Assembly (NCBI RefSeq): GCF_013364235.1
Contig: NZ_CP054919.1
Span: 2,565,951 to 2,629,950, forward strand
DNA: 64,000 nt
DNA from: Kitasatospora sp. NA04385
GTDB lineage: Bacteria; Actinomycetota; Actinomycetes; Streptomycetales; Streptomycetaceae
Direction of reading: 5' to 3'
The position numbers and the translations under genes are program-made. The notes beneath the pieces were generated by a model. It was not told the origin of the DNA, ran no database searches, and saw nothing but the letters and a program-made list of their open reading frames with translations. Of the stretch, positions 1 through 9,895 are shown in pieces (within the stretch, counting starts at the first letter, position 1; every line of letters starts with the position of its first letter).

Positions 1-789
1 GACCCGGCGACGGCGGCCGACGCCGCTGTACTCGAACTCCTCCTCGGTGGCCTGCTGCTCGGGCTCGGCCGCGACGGCCGGAGCCGGCTCGGCGGCCTTG
101 GCGGGCTGCGCGGCGGCGGACGCGGCGGCCTTCGCGGGCTGCACGGGCTGCGCGGCGGGCGCGGTGTAGGGCGCGGGCTCCTGGAACACCGGCGCCTGGA
201 AGATCGCGGTGGACGGGCGGACCGCCCGGCGGCGGGCGCGCGGCGGCTCGGCCTCGACGACCGGCTCGGGCTCCGCGACGGCCTCGGCGGCCACCGGCTC
301 CTCCTCGGCCTCCGGCTCCTCCTCGACGGTCTCGGCGGTCTCGACGGTCGCGGCGGCAGGCTCCTCGGCGGCCGCGGGCGACTGCACCGGGGCCGAGGCG
401 CGCTTGCGGGTCCGGCGGGCCCGGACCGGCTTCTCCTCCGCCACCGGCTCGCTCTCGGCGGCCACCGGCTCGGCCTCGGCGGCCGGAGCAGCGGACTCCT
501 CGGCGGCGGCGGGCGCCTCCGGCGCACCGGCCGGTGCCTCGGCGCTTGCGGGTGCGCCGGCGCGCACCGGCTTCTCGGCGGGGCTCGGCCTCGGCGGCCG
601 GAGCGGCGGGCTCCTCGGCGGGCGCGGAGCGACCACCGTCCCGGCGCCCTCGCCCGCGGCGCCCTGCGGCGATCCGGCCGGGCGGGACACCGCCCGGCGG
701 CGGCGGCGCGGCGGGGCCGCGGCGGCGCCTTCGGCGGCGTTGTCGTTGTTGTCGGCCGCAGCGGGCTGCGGTTCGGTGTTTTCGAGCAT
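1..789 (-). CDS. rne: Rne/Rng family ribonuclease, N-terminal part (3' end outside window)
   Basis: A frame of 263 codons starts at ATG 787-789 and runs without a stop off the left edge, so only the N-terminal extension is visible. It begins MLENTEPQPAAADNND and is very rich in Ala, Pro, Glu and Arg, with blocks such as EEKPVRARRTRKR and a segment reading STAIFQAPVFQEP. This composition and the DUF2344 and radical SAM neighbours match the N-terminal extension of streptomycete RNase E/G. The S1 and catalytic domains would lie to the left of the window, so the RNA-degradosome role is inferred from family and context. Around 541-640 the Ala/Glu/Arg repeat pattern reads better in another frame (see findings). 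Confidence 0.82.
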   Translation of the reverse strand, partial: MLENTEPQPAAADNNDNAAEGAAAAPPRRRRRAVSRPAGSPQGAAGEGAGTVVAPRPPRSPPLRPPRPSPAEKPVRAGAPASAEAPAGAPEAPAAAEESAAPAAEAEPVAAESEPVAEEKPVRARRTRKRASAPVQSPAAAEEPAAATVETAETVEEEPEAEEEPVAAEAVAEPEPVVEAEPPRARRRAVRPSTAIFQAPVFQEPAPYTAPAAQPVQPAKAAASAAAQPAKAAEPAPAVAAEPEQQATEEEFEYSGVGRRRRV

Positions 790-1152
790 GCGGGTGTGTC
801 TCCCGTCAGGCCCCCGGGCTCCGCGTCCGGGCACGACGCTCCACCGCATTTCACCAGCCGGGCGCCGCTTCGGGCGGGTCCGGCTCCCACGGTGCCGTCG
901 TGCGGACGTGAGACCGCACAGGGGCTCGTAGTCTCGCTCGCCCACCGCGGGGCGCGGTGCGGCGAAAAGTCTTCTGGTCTGACCAGTCTTCTCAGTTTTC
1001 AAGGGCCTGGCCGAGGGGGTGGCCGGGCCTGCGCGCGACGACGCTCGCTCCCCTGGGGAGCCGCGGGGGCCGGGGAGCCACAGGCCCGGAGTTCTCTCCG
1101 TGCCTGCGCTCCCGCCCACTCGGCGGACGGCGGTTGCGCGCGGCGGGGCGGC
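790..1152. other. Intergenic region upstream of the RNase E/G gene
   Basis: This 363-bp stretch lies between the RNase E/G start and the end of the DUF2344 gene, both on the minus strand. It should hold the RNase promoter and a long 5' leader. The only clear structure is a 13-nt palindrome, CTGGTCTGACCAG, at 974-986. I see no convincing small gene. Confidence 0.5.
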
Positions 1153-2010
1153 CTACCGGCCGACCTCGGCCGCGGCGCGGTCGAGCGCCAGCGGGTCGGT
1201 CACCGTGCCGGTCTGCTCGTCGAGCGGCCCCTGCGCCAGCCTGGTCACCTCTGCGGGGACCGGCGGCGCGAGGTCGGCCGTCGAACGGAGACCGGACAAT
1301 ACGTCGTCGGGTCGTACGGCGGGTGTGGCGTGTCGTACTACCAGGCGCAGTATCGCACAGGGAGCACCCGTACGAACATCGTCCGCACCTTCCGTGGCTG
1401 TGTCGTCACCGATCCCGACCAGCGGGGAGCCCTCGGGGAGGAGTTCCACCGCGGCGACGGCGGCGCGCGCGTCGAAGGTGCGCAGGCCGTTCTTGGTCAT
1501 CCGCTGGACCTCGACCGTCTCGGCGGCCAGGAACGCGGCGGCGGCCTTCTCGGCCTCGACCGGCTCCACGCCGGGCAGGCGCAGCAGCCACTCGGAGGCC
1601 TCCAGGCGCTCCACGAAGTTGCCCGTGGCGACCTCGACGGCCTCGGTGATGTCTAGGCCGGGCGGCAGCGACTCGTCCAGTTGGCGGCGCAGCGCCTCCG
1701 GGTCGCGGGGCTCGGCGAGGCCGATCTCCAGGTACTCGGCCTCGCTCGCGGTGCCGGTCGGGGCGGCGTTGGCGTAGGAGACCTTGGGGTGCGGGGTGAA
1801 GCCCGCGGAGTAGGCCATCGGGACGGCCGAGCGGCGGAGCGCGCGCTCGAACGCCCGCTGGAAGTCCCGGTGGCTGGTGAAGCGCAGACGGCCGCGCTTG
1901 GTGTAGCGGAGACGGATGCGCTGCACCGTCGGCGCGGGCGGCGGACCGTCGGGCGTGCGGCGTGCCAGGGGGCTCAGTCCTTCGTCAGTTGTCCCCGTCC
2001 GGCCTCGCAC
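1153..2010 (-). CDS. TIGR03936 / DUF2344 family radical-SAM-associated protein
   Basis: A DUF2344 (TIGR03936) protein of up to 285 aa. The recognisable domain begins near residue 29 with VQRIRLRYTKRGRLRFTSHRD and continues through FERALRRS and AGFTPHPKVSYANAAP, which are typical of the family. In many bacteria this domain is fused to the C-terminus of the TIGR03960-type radical SAM protein, whose gene here ends at 2779. The two presumably act together, but the reaction is unknown. The annotated GTG start at 2008-2010 has a poor ribosome binding site. The GTG at 1924-1926, just before the conserved domain, is an alternative and would give about 257 aa. The C-terminus (ALDRAAAEVGR) is variable in the family. 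Confidence 0.85.
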   Translation of the reverse strand: MRGRTGTTDEGLSPLARRTPDGPPPAPTVQRIRLRYTKRGRLRFTSHRDFQRAFERALRRSAVPMAYSAGFTPHPKVSYANAAPTGTASEAEYLEIGLAEPRDPEALRRQLDESLPPGLDITEAVEVATGNFVERLEASEWLLRLPGVEPVEAEKAAAAFLAAETVEVQRMTKNGLRTFDARAAVAAVELLPEGSPLVGIGDDTATEGADDVRTGAPCAILRLVVRHATPAVRPDDVLSGLRSTADLAPPVPAEVTRLAQGPLDEQTGTVTDPLALDRAAAEVGR

Positions 2011-2059
2011 CGCGTGCGGCTCCGGCCGGACCTTGTCCCCACCAAGGGTACGCGGTGCG

Positions 2060-2683
2060 TCAGCCGAACAGCGCCCGCCGTACCTCCCCGGCGACCCGGC
2101 GGATCTCCGCCTTGACGGGCCACCAGACGCTGCGGCGCACCCAGCGGCAGGGGGCGACCACGGTGAAGCGCCAGATCCGGCCGCCGATCCGCCAGGCCCA
2201 GCGGAACGCCAGCCACAGCGCGCGCAGCACCGGGAACAGCACCGGCCGCCACAGGCCGTGGTGGAACGCCTTGCCGATCGGCACCAGCACCCAGTGCCAC
2301 AGCGCCCGCAGCGGCACCGCGACCAGGTAGTACCCCAGCCAGGCGATCACCTTGCCGAAGCCGGCGGCGACGGCGACCATCCCGTTCCAGGCCGGTTCCA
2401 GCACGTAGTTCCAGAGGAACCCGAGCACCGGTTCCAGCACGTACCGCCACAGCAGCCGCAGCGGTTCGACCACCAGCCACTTCAGCAGCGGCCGCAGCAG
2501 GTACCGCCACAGCATCCGCAGCGGCCACAGCAGCACCTTGTCGACCACCCAGCCGAGGCCGCGCGCGACCAGCACCACCAGCTCCCACAGCAGCCGCAGC
2601 GGCACCACGACCGCCACCACCACCGGCCGCACCACCGCGACCAGACAGCCCTCGCCCTGCCCCTGCCGCCCCTGCTGAGCCAC
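2060..2683 (-). CDS. Trp/Leu/Pro-repeat hydrophobic protein of unknown function
   Basis: The frame is open from GTG 2701, but the best start is GTG 2681-2683, preceded by GGGGGAG at a spacing of 5 nt, giving 207 aa. After a short polar N-terminus (AQQGRQGQGEG) almost the whole protein is a repeated hydrophobic unit of about 13-20 residues: RPLRMLWRYLLRPLLKWL, EPLRLLWRYVLEPVLGFLW, VPLRALWHWVLVPIG and FPVLRALWLAF. Each unit has a Pro, a Leu-Trp pair and one or two Arg, so it looks like repeated amphipathic or interfacial helices rather than ordinary membrane segments. It lies between the DUF2344 gene and its radical SAM partner in the same orientation. I recognise no family. It may be membrane-associated. 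Confidence 0.72.
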   Translation of the reverse strand: MAQQGRQGQGEGCLVAVVRPVVVAVVVPLRLLWELVVLVARGLGWVVDKVLLWPLRMLWRYLLRPLLKWLVVEPLRLLWRYVLEPVLGFLWNYVLEPAWNGMVAVAAGFGKVIAWLGYYLVAVPLRALWHWVLVPIGKAFHHGLWRPVLFPVLRALWLAFRWAWRIGGRIWRFTVVAPCRWVRRSVWWPVKAEIRRVAGEVRRALFG

Positions 2684-2730
2684 CGTCACTCCCCCGTCCA
2701 CCGATCAGCAGATGGTAATGCCCGCGCAAA

Positions 2731-2762
2731 GGGCCCCCGCCACGGGGTCGTGGCGGGGGCCC
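2731..2762 (-). terminator. Hairpin terminator after the radical SAM gene
   Basis: A perfect 13-bp stem (GGGCCCCCGCCAC pairing with GTGGCGGGGGCCC) encloses a 6-nt loop. It sits 17 bp downstream of the radical SAM gene stop on the minus strand and ends that transcript before the Trp-rich gene. Confidence 0.85.
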
Positions 2763-2778
2763 TGCGGGTGAGGCCGCG

Positions 2779-4707
<1,929 letters not shown>

Positions 4708-4728
4708 GTACGAGGACCTTTACGGCAG

Positions 4729-4773
4729 AAAAAGCAGTGACCCTTCAGGGTAGCCGAGCCCCGAGGGTCACTG
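4729..4773 (-). terminator. Intrinsic terminator of the mre-rodA unit
   Basis: On the minus strand, 10-bp arms CAGTGACCCT and AGGGTCACTG (4764-4773 and 4735-4744) form a stem followed directly by CTTTTTC. This is a classical Rho-independent terminator about 20 bp after the rodA stop. Confidence 0.88.
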
Positions 4774-4794
4774 TTTCCACACCGGCGACCGGCG

Positions 4795-5994
4795 CTAGAT
4801 CCCTATCGGCCGCTGGGAGCGCACCGACTGCAGCAGTCCGATCGCGATCCAGACCGCGAACATCGAGGAGCCGCCGTAGGAGACGAACGGCAGCGGGATG
4901 CCCGCGACCGGCATGATGCCGAGGTTCATGCCGATGTTCTCGAACGCCTGGAAGGCGAACCAGGTGACCGCGCCGGCCGCCAGGATCGTCCCGTACAGGT
5001 CGGTGGCCTGGCGCGCTATCCGGCAGGCGCGCCACAGGATGACGCCGAGCAGGCCGAACATCACCAGGCCGCCGGCGAAGCCGAGCTCCTCGCCGGCCAC
5101 GCTGAACACGAAGTCGGTCTGCTGCTCGGGGACGAACTGCCCTATCGTCTGGGTGCCGTGGAACAGGCCCATGCCGGTCAGGCCGCCGGAGCCGATCGCG
5201 ATCCGGGCCTGCGCGGTGTTGTAGCCGACGCCGGCCGGGTCGAGCGCCGGGTTGGCGAAGGCCGCGAAGCGGTCGACCTGGTACTGGCTGAGGATGCCGA
5301 GCTTCCAGATCGCCAGCGCCCCGGCGGTGCCGCCGGCCAGCAGGCCGATCACCCAGCGGTTGGCGGCGCCGGAGGCCATCAGCACGCCGAGCATGGTGAC
5401 CACCATCACCATCACCGAGCCGAGGTCCGGCATCAGCATGACCACGGCCATCGGGAAGCCGGCCACCGCCAGCGACTGCAGCACGCTGCGGGTGGGCGGG
5501 AACTCCCGCTCGCCGGTGTCGACCCGGGAGGAGAGCACCACGGCCATGCCCAGCACGATCGCCAGCTTGGCGAACTCGGCGGGCTGGATGGAGAAGCCGC
5601 CGCCGAACTGGATCCAGGAGTGCGCGCCGTTGATGGTCGAGCCGAGCGGGCTGAGCACCGCGAACAGCATCAGGATGACGGCCAGGTAGACGAACGGCAC
5701 CGCGGTGCGCAGCCGCCGGGTGCCCAGCAGGATCACCGCCGCGCACAGGCCGATGCCGATCACCAGGTTGGTCAGGTGCCGGTACAGGAAGTACTGCGGG
5801 TCGCCGTGGGTCAGCTGGTCCCGACCGCGGGTGGCGGACCAGACCAGCAGCGAGCCGAGCAGGGACAGCGCCAGCGCCGCCAGGATCATCACCCAGTCGA
5901 GCCGCCGCAGCGGGGAGTCCTTGGCCAGCGCCCGGCCGAGCGAGGAGCGCCGGGGCGACAGCCGGACGGCGCGGTAGGAGTCGTAGGAGGTCAT
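4795..5994 (-). CDS. rodA: FtsW/RodA/SpoVE family SEDS glycosyltransferase
   Basis: A 399-aa polytopic membrane protein of the SEDS family, peptidoglycan polymerases that assemble glycan strands from lipid II at the cytoplasmic membrane with a partner class B PBP. About ten membrane segments are visible, and the family block near the C-terminus reads GIMPVAGIPLPFVSYGGSSM. The extracellular loop contains FIPEQQTDFVFSV-like sequence (FVPEQQTDFVFSVAGEELG). Its ATG overlaps the stop of mrdA as ATGA (5991-5994), so RodA and PBP2 are translationally coupled, as expected for an obligate pair. In streptomycetes this locus (sfr) contributes to spore-wall synthesis together with MreB. It is the last gene of the unit and is followed by a strong terminator. 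Confidence 0.95.
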   Translation of the reverse strand: MTSYDSYRAVRLSPRRSSLGRALAKDSPLRRLDWVMILAALALSLLGSLLVWSATRGRDQLTHGDPQYFLYRHLTNLVIGIGLCAAVILLGTRRLRTAVPFVYLAVILMLFAVLSPLGSTINGAHSWIQFGGGFSIQPAEFAKLAIVLGMAVVLSSRVDTGEREFPPTRSVLQSLAVAGFPMAVVMLMPDLGSVMVMVVTMLGVLMASGAANRWVIGLLAGGTAGALAIWKLGILSQYQVDRFAAFANPALDPAGVGYNTAQARIAIGSGGLTGMGLFHGTQTIGQFVPEQQTDFVFSVAGEELGFAGGLVMFGLLGVILWRACRIARQATDLYGTILAAGAVTWFAFQAFENIGMNLGIMPVAGIPLPFVSYGGSSMFAVWIAIGLLQSVRSQRPIGI

Positions 5995-8225
5995 GCCCGG
6001 CCCCTTCCGTACCCGCCGCCGCGGGTGGGTTCGACGGCGGCCGGCAGCACGCCCGACGGCTGGCCGGCCCGGGCCGGCGGGGCCGGGTCCAGGAAGGTGG
6101 CGCCGGGCTCGTAGCTGAAGGTGGTGGGGACGATCGCGGTGCCGTCCGGGTTGAACTTGGGCAGTTCGGCCTGCGGCTTGGGCAGCAGCGCCTTGCCGTT
6201 GTCGATGGTGCCCTTGTCGTCGACGCCGTACAGCGCCTGGTAGATCCGGCGGACCGAGTCGCCGGAGCCGCCGGAGCCGGTGCCGCCCTGGCTGATCGTC
6301 ATGACCACCGCGTAGTCGTTGCTGTAGGTGGTCAGCCAGGAGGTGGTCTGCTTGCCGGCGACCTCGGCGGTGCCGGTCTTGGCGTGCAGCTCGATCTTGC
6401 CCTGCGGCCAGCCGGAGCCGGTGAACTTCCAGGCGGCGGTGCCGGAGGTGATGACGCCGGCGGTGGCCTGGTCGATGTACTCCAGCAGCTTGCCCTGGGC
6501 GGGGATCTTGCCGTCCTCGTGCGGGGCGATGTCGCGCACCAGGGTGCCGTCGGGGCTGACGACCGCCTTGCCGATGGTGGGCCGGTACAGCGTGCCGCCG
6601 TTGGCGAGCGCCGAGTAGATCCGGGCCATCTGCAGCGGGGTGACCAGGGTGTCGCCCTGGCCGATGGCGAAGTTGACCATGTCACCGGCGCGCATCTGGT
6701 TGCCGTCGGCGCAGTTCTCGCGGGCGATCTCGTCGGCGTACTCGTGGCCGCCCTTGGCCGCCTGCTCGCACCAGGAGTTCTTCATCGCGTCGTAGTACGA
6801 CTGCTTCCACTGCCGGTCGGGGACGCGCCCGGCCACCTCGCCGGGCAGGTCGATGCCGGTCTTGGCGCCGAGGCCGAACTCGTGGGCGGTCTTGAAGAAC
6901 CAGTCCTGGGCGTCCTTCTTGGGCTTGAGGCCGCCGTCCTTCATCCACTGGTCGTAGGCCAGGCCGTAGAACACGGTGTCGCAGGAGACCTCCAGCGCCT
7001 TCTCCAGGGAGATGTCGCCGAAGCTCTCGGACTCGAAGTTCTTGAACTCGCGGCCGCCGATGGTCAGCGACTTCGGGCACGGGTAGTGCCCGTTGAGGTC
7101 GTAGCCGGCCTGCACGGCGGCGGTGGTGGAGATCACCTTGAAGGTGGAGCCGGGGGCGGACTGACCCTGTATGGCCCGGTTGATCAGCGGGTAGTTGGAG
7201 TCCTTGCTGTTCAGCGACTCGTAGTCCTTGGCGGAGATGCCGCCGACCCACAGGTTGGGGTCGTAGGTGGGGGCGCTGGCCATCGCGACGATCCGGCCGG
7301 TGTGGACGTCCATCACGACGGCCGCGCCGGAGTCGGCGATGTAGTTGCGGCTGGTCTCCTTGTCGTACTGGGTGCGGGCCTCGACCATGGCCTGGGCGAG
7401 CTGGTCCTCGACCACCTTCTGCACCCTGGCGTCGATCGAGGTGACCAGGTTGTTGCCGGACTGCGCGGGGGTGTTGCCGGCGCTGCCGATCACCCGGCCG
7501 AGGTTGTCGACCTCCAGCCGGTCCACGCCGGTGGTGCCGCGCAGGTCGTCGTCGTACACCGACTCCAGGCCGGCCCGGCCGATCTGGTCGGACGGCAGGC
7601 GGCGCTCGCGGCCGGCCTTGTCGGCGCTCTTGGTGACCTCGTCGTCGGTGACCGGCGAGAGGTAGCCGAGGATCTGGGCGGCGCTGGCGCCCTCCGCGTT
7701 GGTGTAGCGGCGCAGCGCGGTGGGCTGGGCGGTGACGCCGGGGAAGTCCTCGCGGCGCTCCATTATCTGCATCGCCTGCTGGGTGGTGGCCTGCTGGGTG
7801 ACCGGGATCGGCTGGTACGGGGAGCCGTTCCAGCACGGCTGCGGCGTCTTGGCGTCGCACAGCCGGACCTTGTTCTTCACGTCGTCGGCCGGCACGCCCA
7901 GCACGTCGGCGAGCCGGGCCAGCACGGCCTTGCCCCTGTCCTTCTGCTGGAGCAGCGCGGTGCGGGAGACCGACACCACCAGCTTGGTCTCGTTGCCGGC
8001 CAGGATCCGCCCGGAGGCGTCCAGGATCTCGCCGCGGACGGCGGGCTCCACCACCTCGCGGATGTGGTTGCCCTGGGCCTTCTCGCTGAACTCCTTGCCG
8101 TTGCGGATCTGCAGGTACCACAGCCGGCCGCCGAGGGTGGCGAGCAGCGACAGGACCAGCACCTGGAGGACGATCAGCCGGATCGTCACCCGGCGGGTCC
8201 GGCCGGTCTCGGGGATGTTGCTCAC
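5991..8225 (-). CDS. mrdA: Penicillin-binding protein 2 (class B transpeptidase)
   Basis: A 744-aa class B PBP that cross-links peptidoglycan in the elongation/spore-wall machinery. It has one N-terminal membrane anchor (about residues 14-33, IRLIVLQVLVLSLLATLGG), a PBP dimerisation domain (about 55-260) and a C-terminal transpeptidase domain. All three active-site motifs are intact: STFK with nucleophile Ser360, SCD at 414-416, and KTG at 615-617 (HAKTGTAE). The GTG start at 8223-8225 lies 21 bp after the mreD stop, and its own stop overlaps rodA. Four extra cysteines in the domain insert (NSWCEQ, ENCADG and nearby) are unusual but occur in actinobacterial PBP2s. It is the partner of the downstream SEDS protein. 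Confidence 0.95.
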   Translation of the reverse strand: MSNIPETGRTRRVTIRLIVLQVLVLSLLATLGGRLWYLQIRNGKEFSEKAQGNHIREVVEPAVRGEILDASGRILAGNETKLVVSVSRTALLQQKDRGKAVLARLADVLGVPADDVKNKVRLCDAKTPQPCWNGSPYQPIPVTQQATTQQAMQIMERREDFPGVTAQPTALRRYTNAEGASAAQILGYLSPVTDDEVTKSADKAGRERRLPSDQIGRAGLESVYDDDLRGTTGVDRLEVDNLGRVIGSAGNTPAQSGNNLVTSIDARVQKVVEDQLAQAMVEARTQYDKETSRNYIADSGAAVVMDVHTGRIVAMASAPTYDPNLWVGGISAKDYESLNSKDSNYPLINRAIQGQSAPGSTFKVISTTAAVQAGYDLNGHYPCPKSLTIGGREFKNFESESFGDISLEKALEVSCDTVFYGLAYDQWMKDGGLKPKKDAQDWFFKTAHEFGLGAKTGIDLPGEVAGRVPDRQWKQSYYDAMKNSWCEQAAKGGHEYADEIARENCADGNQMRAGDMVNFAIGQGDTLVTPLQMARIYSALANGGTLYRPTIGKAVVSPDGTLVRDIAPHEDGKIPAQGKLLEYIDQATAGVITSGTAAWKFTGSGWPQGKIELHAKTGTAEVAGKQTTSWLTTYSNDYAVVMTISQGGTGSGGSGDSVRRIYQALYGVDDKGTIDNGKALLPKPQAELPKFNPDGTAIVPTTFSYEPGATFLDPAPPARAGQPSGVLPAAVEPTRGGGYGRGRA

Positions 8226-8246
8226 GTGCGCGGACTCCGTCCCGGC

Positions 8247-8891
8247 TCAGGGGCGCTTGGCGAGGCCGAGCGCGCGCTTCTTCTTGTAGGGGGTGGCGGA
8301 GGGCTCGCGGGTGGTCCGGTAGCGGGCCAGCGCGCCGAGGCCGGAGCCGCCGTCCGCGCCGCGCACCGTCTCGTTGACCACCCGGTCGCCGTCGAAGCGG
8401 CGGGCCAGCAGCATCACCAGCGGCACCGTGAACGGGGCCAGCAGCACGTCGTACAGCAGGGCGCTGAAGACCAGGCCGGTCAGTCCGACGTGCCGGGCGG
8501 CGGTGTCGCCGACCAGTGCGCCCACCGTCGCGTACAGCAGGGTGGAGACCACCGCGGCGACCGCGACCACGCCCAGCGCGGAGAGCGCCGAGCGCTGCCG
8601 GCCGCCCTCCGGCTTGAGCAGGCCGGCGCCGTAGCCGACCAGGCACAGCACCAGCGCGTACCGGCCGACCGCGTGGTCGGACGGCGGGGCGAGGTCGGCC
8701 AGCAGGCCGGCGCAGAAGCCGACCAGGCAGCCGCCGGTCGGTCCGTACACCAGGGCCAGGCCGACCACCACCAGCATCAGCAGGTCCGGGGTGGCGCCGG
8801 GCAGTTGGAGCCGGCCGAGGATGCTGACCTGGATGACCAGGGCCAGCACCAGCAGCACGGCGGACAGCAGGATCCGGTTCACACGCGGCAT
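8247..8891 (-). CDS. mreD: Rod shape-determining protein MreD
   Basis: A 214-aa integral membrane protein with about six hydrophobic segments, starting MPRVNRILLSAVLLVLALVIQVSILGRL. The FCAGLLADLAPPSDHAVGRYAL block is typical of MreD. MreD bridges MreC and the RodA-PBP2 synthase. The ATG overlaps the mreC stop as TGATG (8889-8893), showing translational coupling. The C-terminal tail of about 35 residues after the last helix is basic and cytoplasmic (YKKKRALGLAKRP). It is part of the mreBCD-mrdA-rodA unit read on the minus strand. Confidence 0.93.
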   Translation of the reverse strand: MPRVNRILLSAVLLVLALVIQVSILGRLQLPGATPDLLMLVVVGLALVYGPTGGCLVGFCAGLLADLAPPSDHAVGRYALVLCLVGYGAGLLKPEGGRQRSALSALGVVAVAAVVSTLLYATVGALVGDTAARHVGLTGLVFSALLYDVLLAPFTVPLVMLLARRFDGDRVVNETVRGADGGSGLGALARYRTTREPSATPYKKKRALGLAKRP

Positions 8892-9826
8892 CAGTTCCCC
8901 CCGGTGGTCGGCGGTGCGGCGGCGATCGGGGCCTGCGGGTTGCCCTCGGCGCCGGCGGAGGCGGCGGGCACCGGCGGCAGCACGCCGTCCCGCGGGTCGG
9001 TGCGCGGCGGGACGACCACCACGCCGACCAGGTCGAGCCGGGTGAACTGCACGTACGGCTCGACCAGGATGGTCTTGGTCAGCTGGCCCGGCGTGGCCTG
9101 CACCTCCTTGACGGTGCCGACCGGCACGCCGGGCACGAACGGGCGGCCGCTCTGCGAGCCGAAGGTGACCAGCCGGTCGCCGGCCTTCACCTGGGCCCGG
9201 CCGTTGAGCAGCTCGATCCGCATCGGCGAGGCGCCCTGCCCGGCCGCGAAGCCGATCTCGCCGCTGCCCTCCAGCCGGACGCCGGCGGTGAAGCCGGGGT
9301 CGGAGGCGAGCAGCACGGTGGCGGTGGTGGGCGCGACGGTGGTGATCCGGCCGACCAGGCCCTGGCCGTCGATCACCGTCATGTCGCGGGTGAGGCCGTC
9401 GTCGCTGCCGGCGTCGATGGTGATGGTCCAGGAGAAGCCCTGGGCCGCGCCGATCGCGATGACCTGGGCGGCCTTGACGGTGTAGCCGCCGGCGCCGGCG
9501 GTGCGCAGCATGTCGTCGAGCTGCTTGCCGCGGCCGGCGGCGGCGTCCGAGGAGGCCAGCTTCTGGCGCAGCTCGGTGTTCTCCCGGGTGATCTGGTCGA
9601 GTCGCTGCTGGTGGGTGCCGGCGTCGCGGATCGCCCGGATGTAGCCGGCGACCGGGTCGACCGCGCCGGCCGCGGCGTCCTCCACCGGGCCGAGCGCGGA
9701 GGCGGCGGCCCGGCGGGCGCCGCCGAGCGGCGAGTCGTCACCGCCCTTGATGTCCACGGTGATCAGTGCGAAGGCCACCAGGACCAGCAGGACCAGCAGT
9801 AGTCGACTCTGTCGGGTGTCCCTCAC
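8891..9826 (-). CDS. mreC: Rod shape-determining protein MreC
   Basis: A 311-aa bitopic protein: a short cytoplasmic N-terminus, one membrane segment (about residues 8-26, RLLLVLLVLVAFALITVDI), a coiled-coil stretch (DQITRENTELRQKLASSDAA) and a beta-rich periplasmic MreC domain ending near VEPYVQFTRLDLVGVVVVPP. MreC scaffolds PBP2 and stimulates the RodA-PBP2 pair. The GTG start is at 9824-9826, 69 bp after mreB, and the gene overlaps mreD. The Pro/Ala-rich C-terminal tail (about 40 residues) is variable in the family. Confidence 0.94.
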   Translation of the reverse strand: MRDTRQSRLLLVLLVLVAFALITVDIKGGDDSPLGGARRAAASALGPVEDAAAGAVDPVAGYIRAIRDAGTHQQRLDQITRENTELRQKLASSDAAAGRGKQLDDMLRTAGAGGYTVKAAQVIAIGAAQGFSWTITIDAGSDDGLTRDMTVIDGQGLVGRITTVAPTTATVLLASDPGFTAGVRLEGSGEIGFAAGQGASPMRIELLNGRAQVKAGDRLVTFGSQSGRPFVPGVPVGTVKEVQATPGQLTKTILVEPYVQFTRLDLVGVVVVPPRTDPRDGVLPPVPAASAGAEGNPQAPIAAAPPTTGGN

Positions 9827-9895
9827 GGTGACGCCGCCGCCCCTTCGTGCTGCATGCTCATCAGCTCAGCTCGGTGTGTTTTCGAATGGCCTTGC

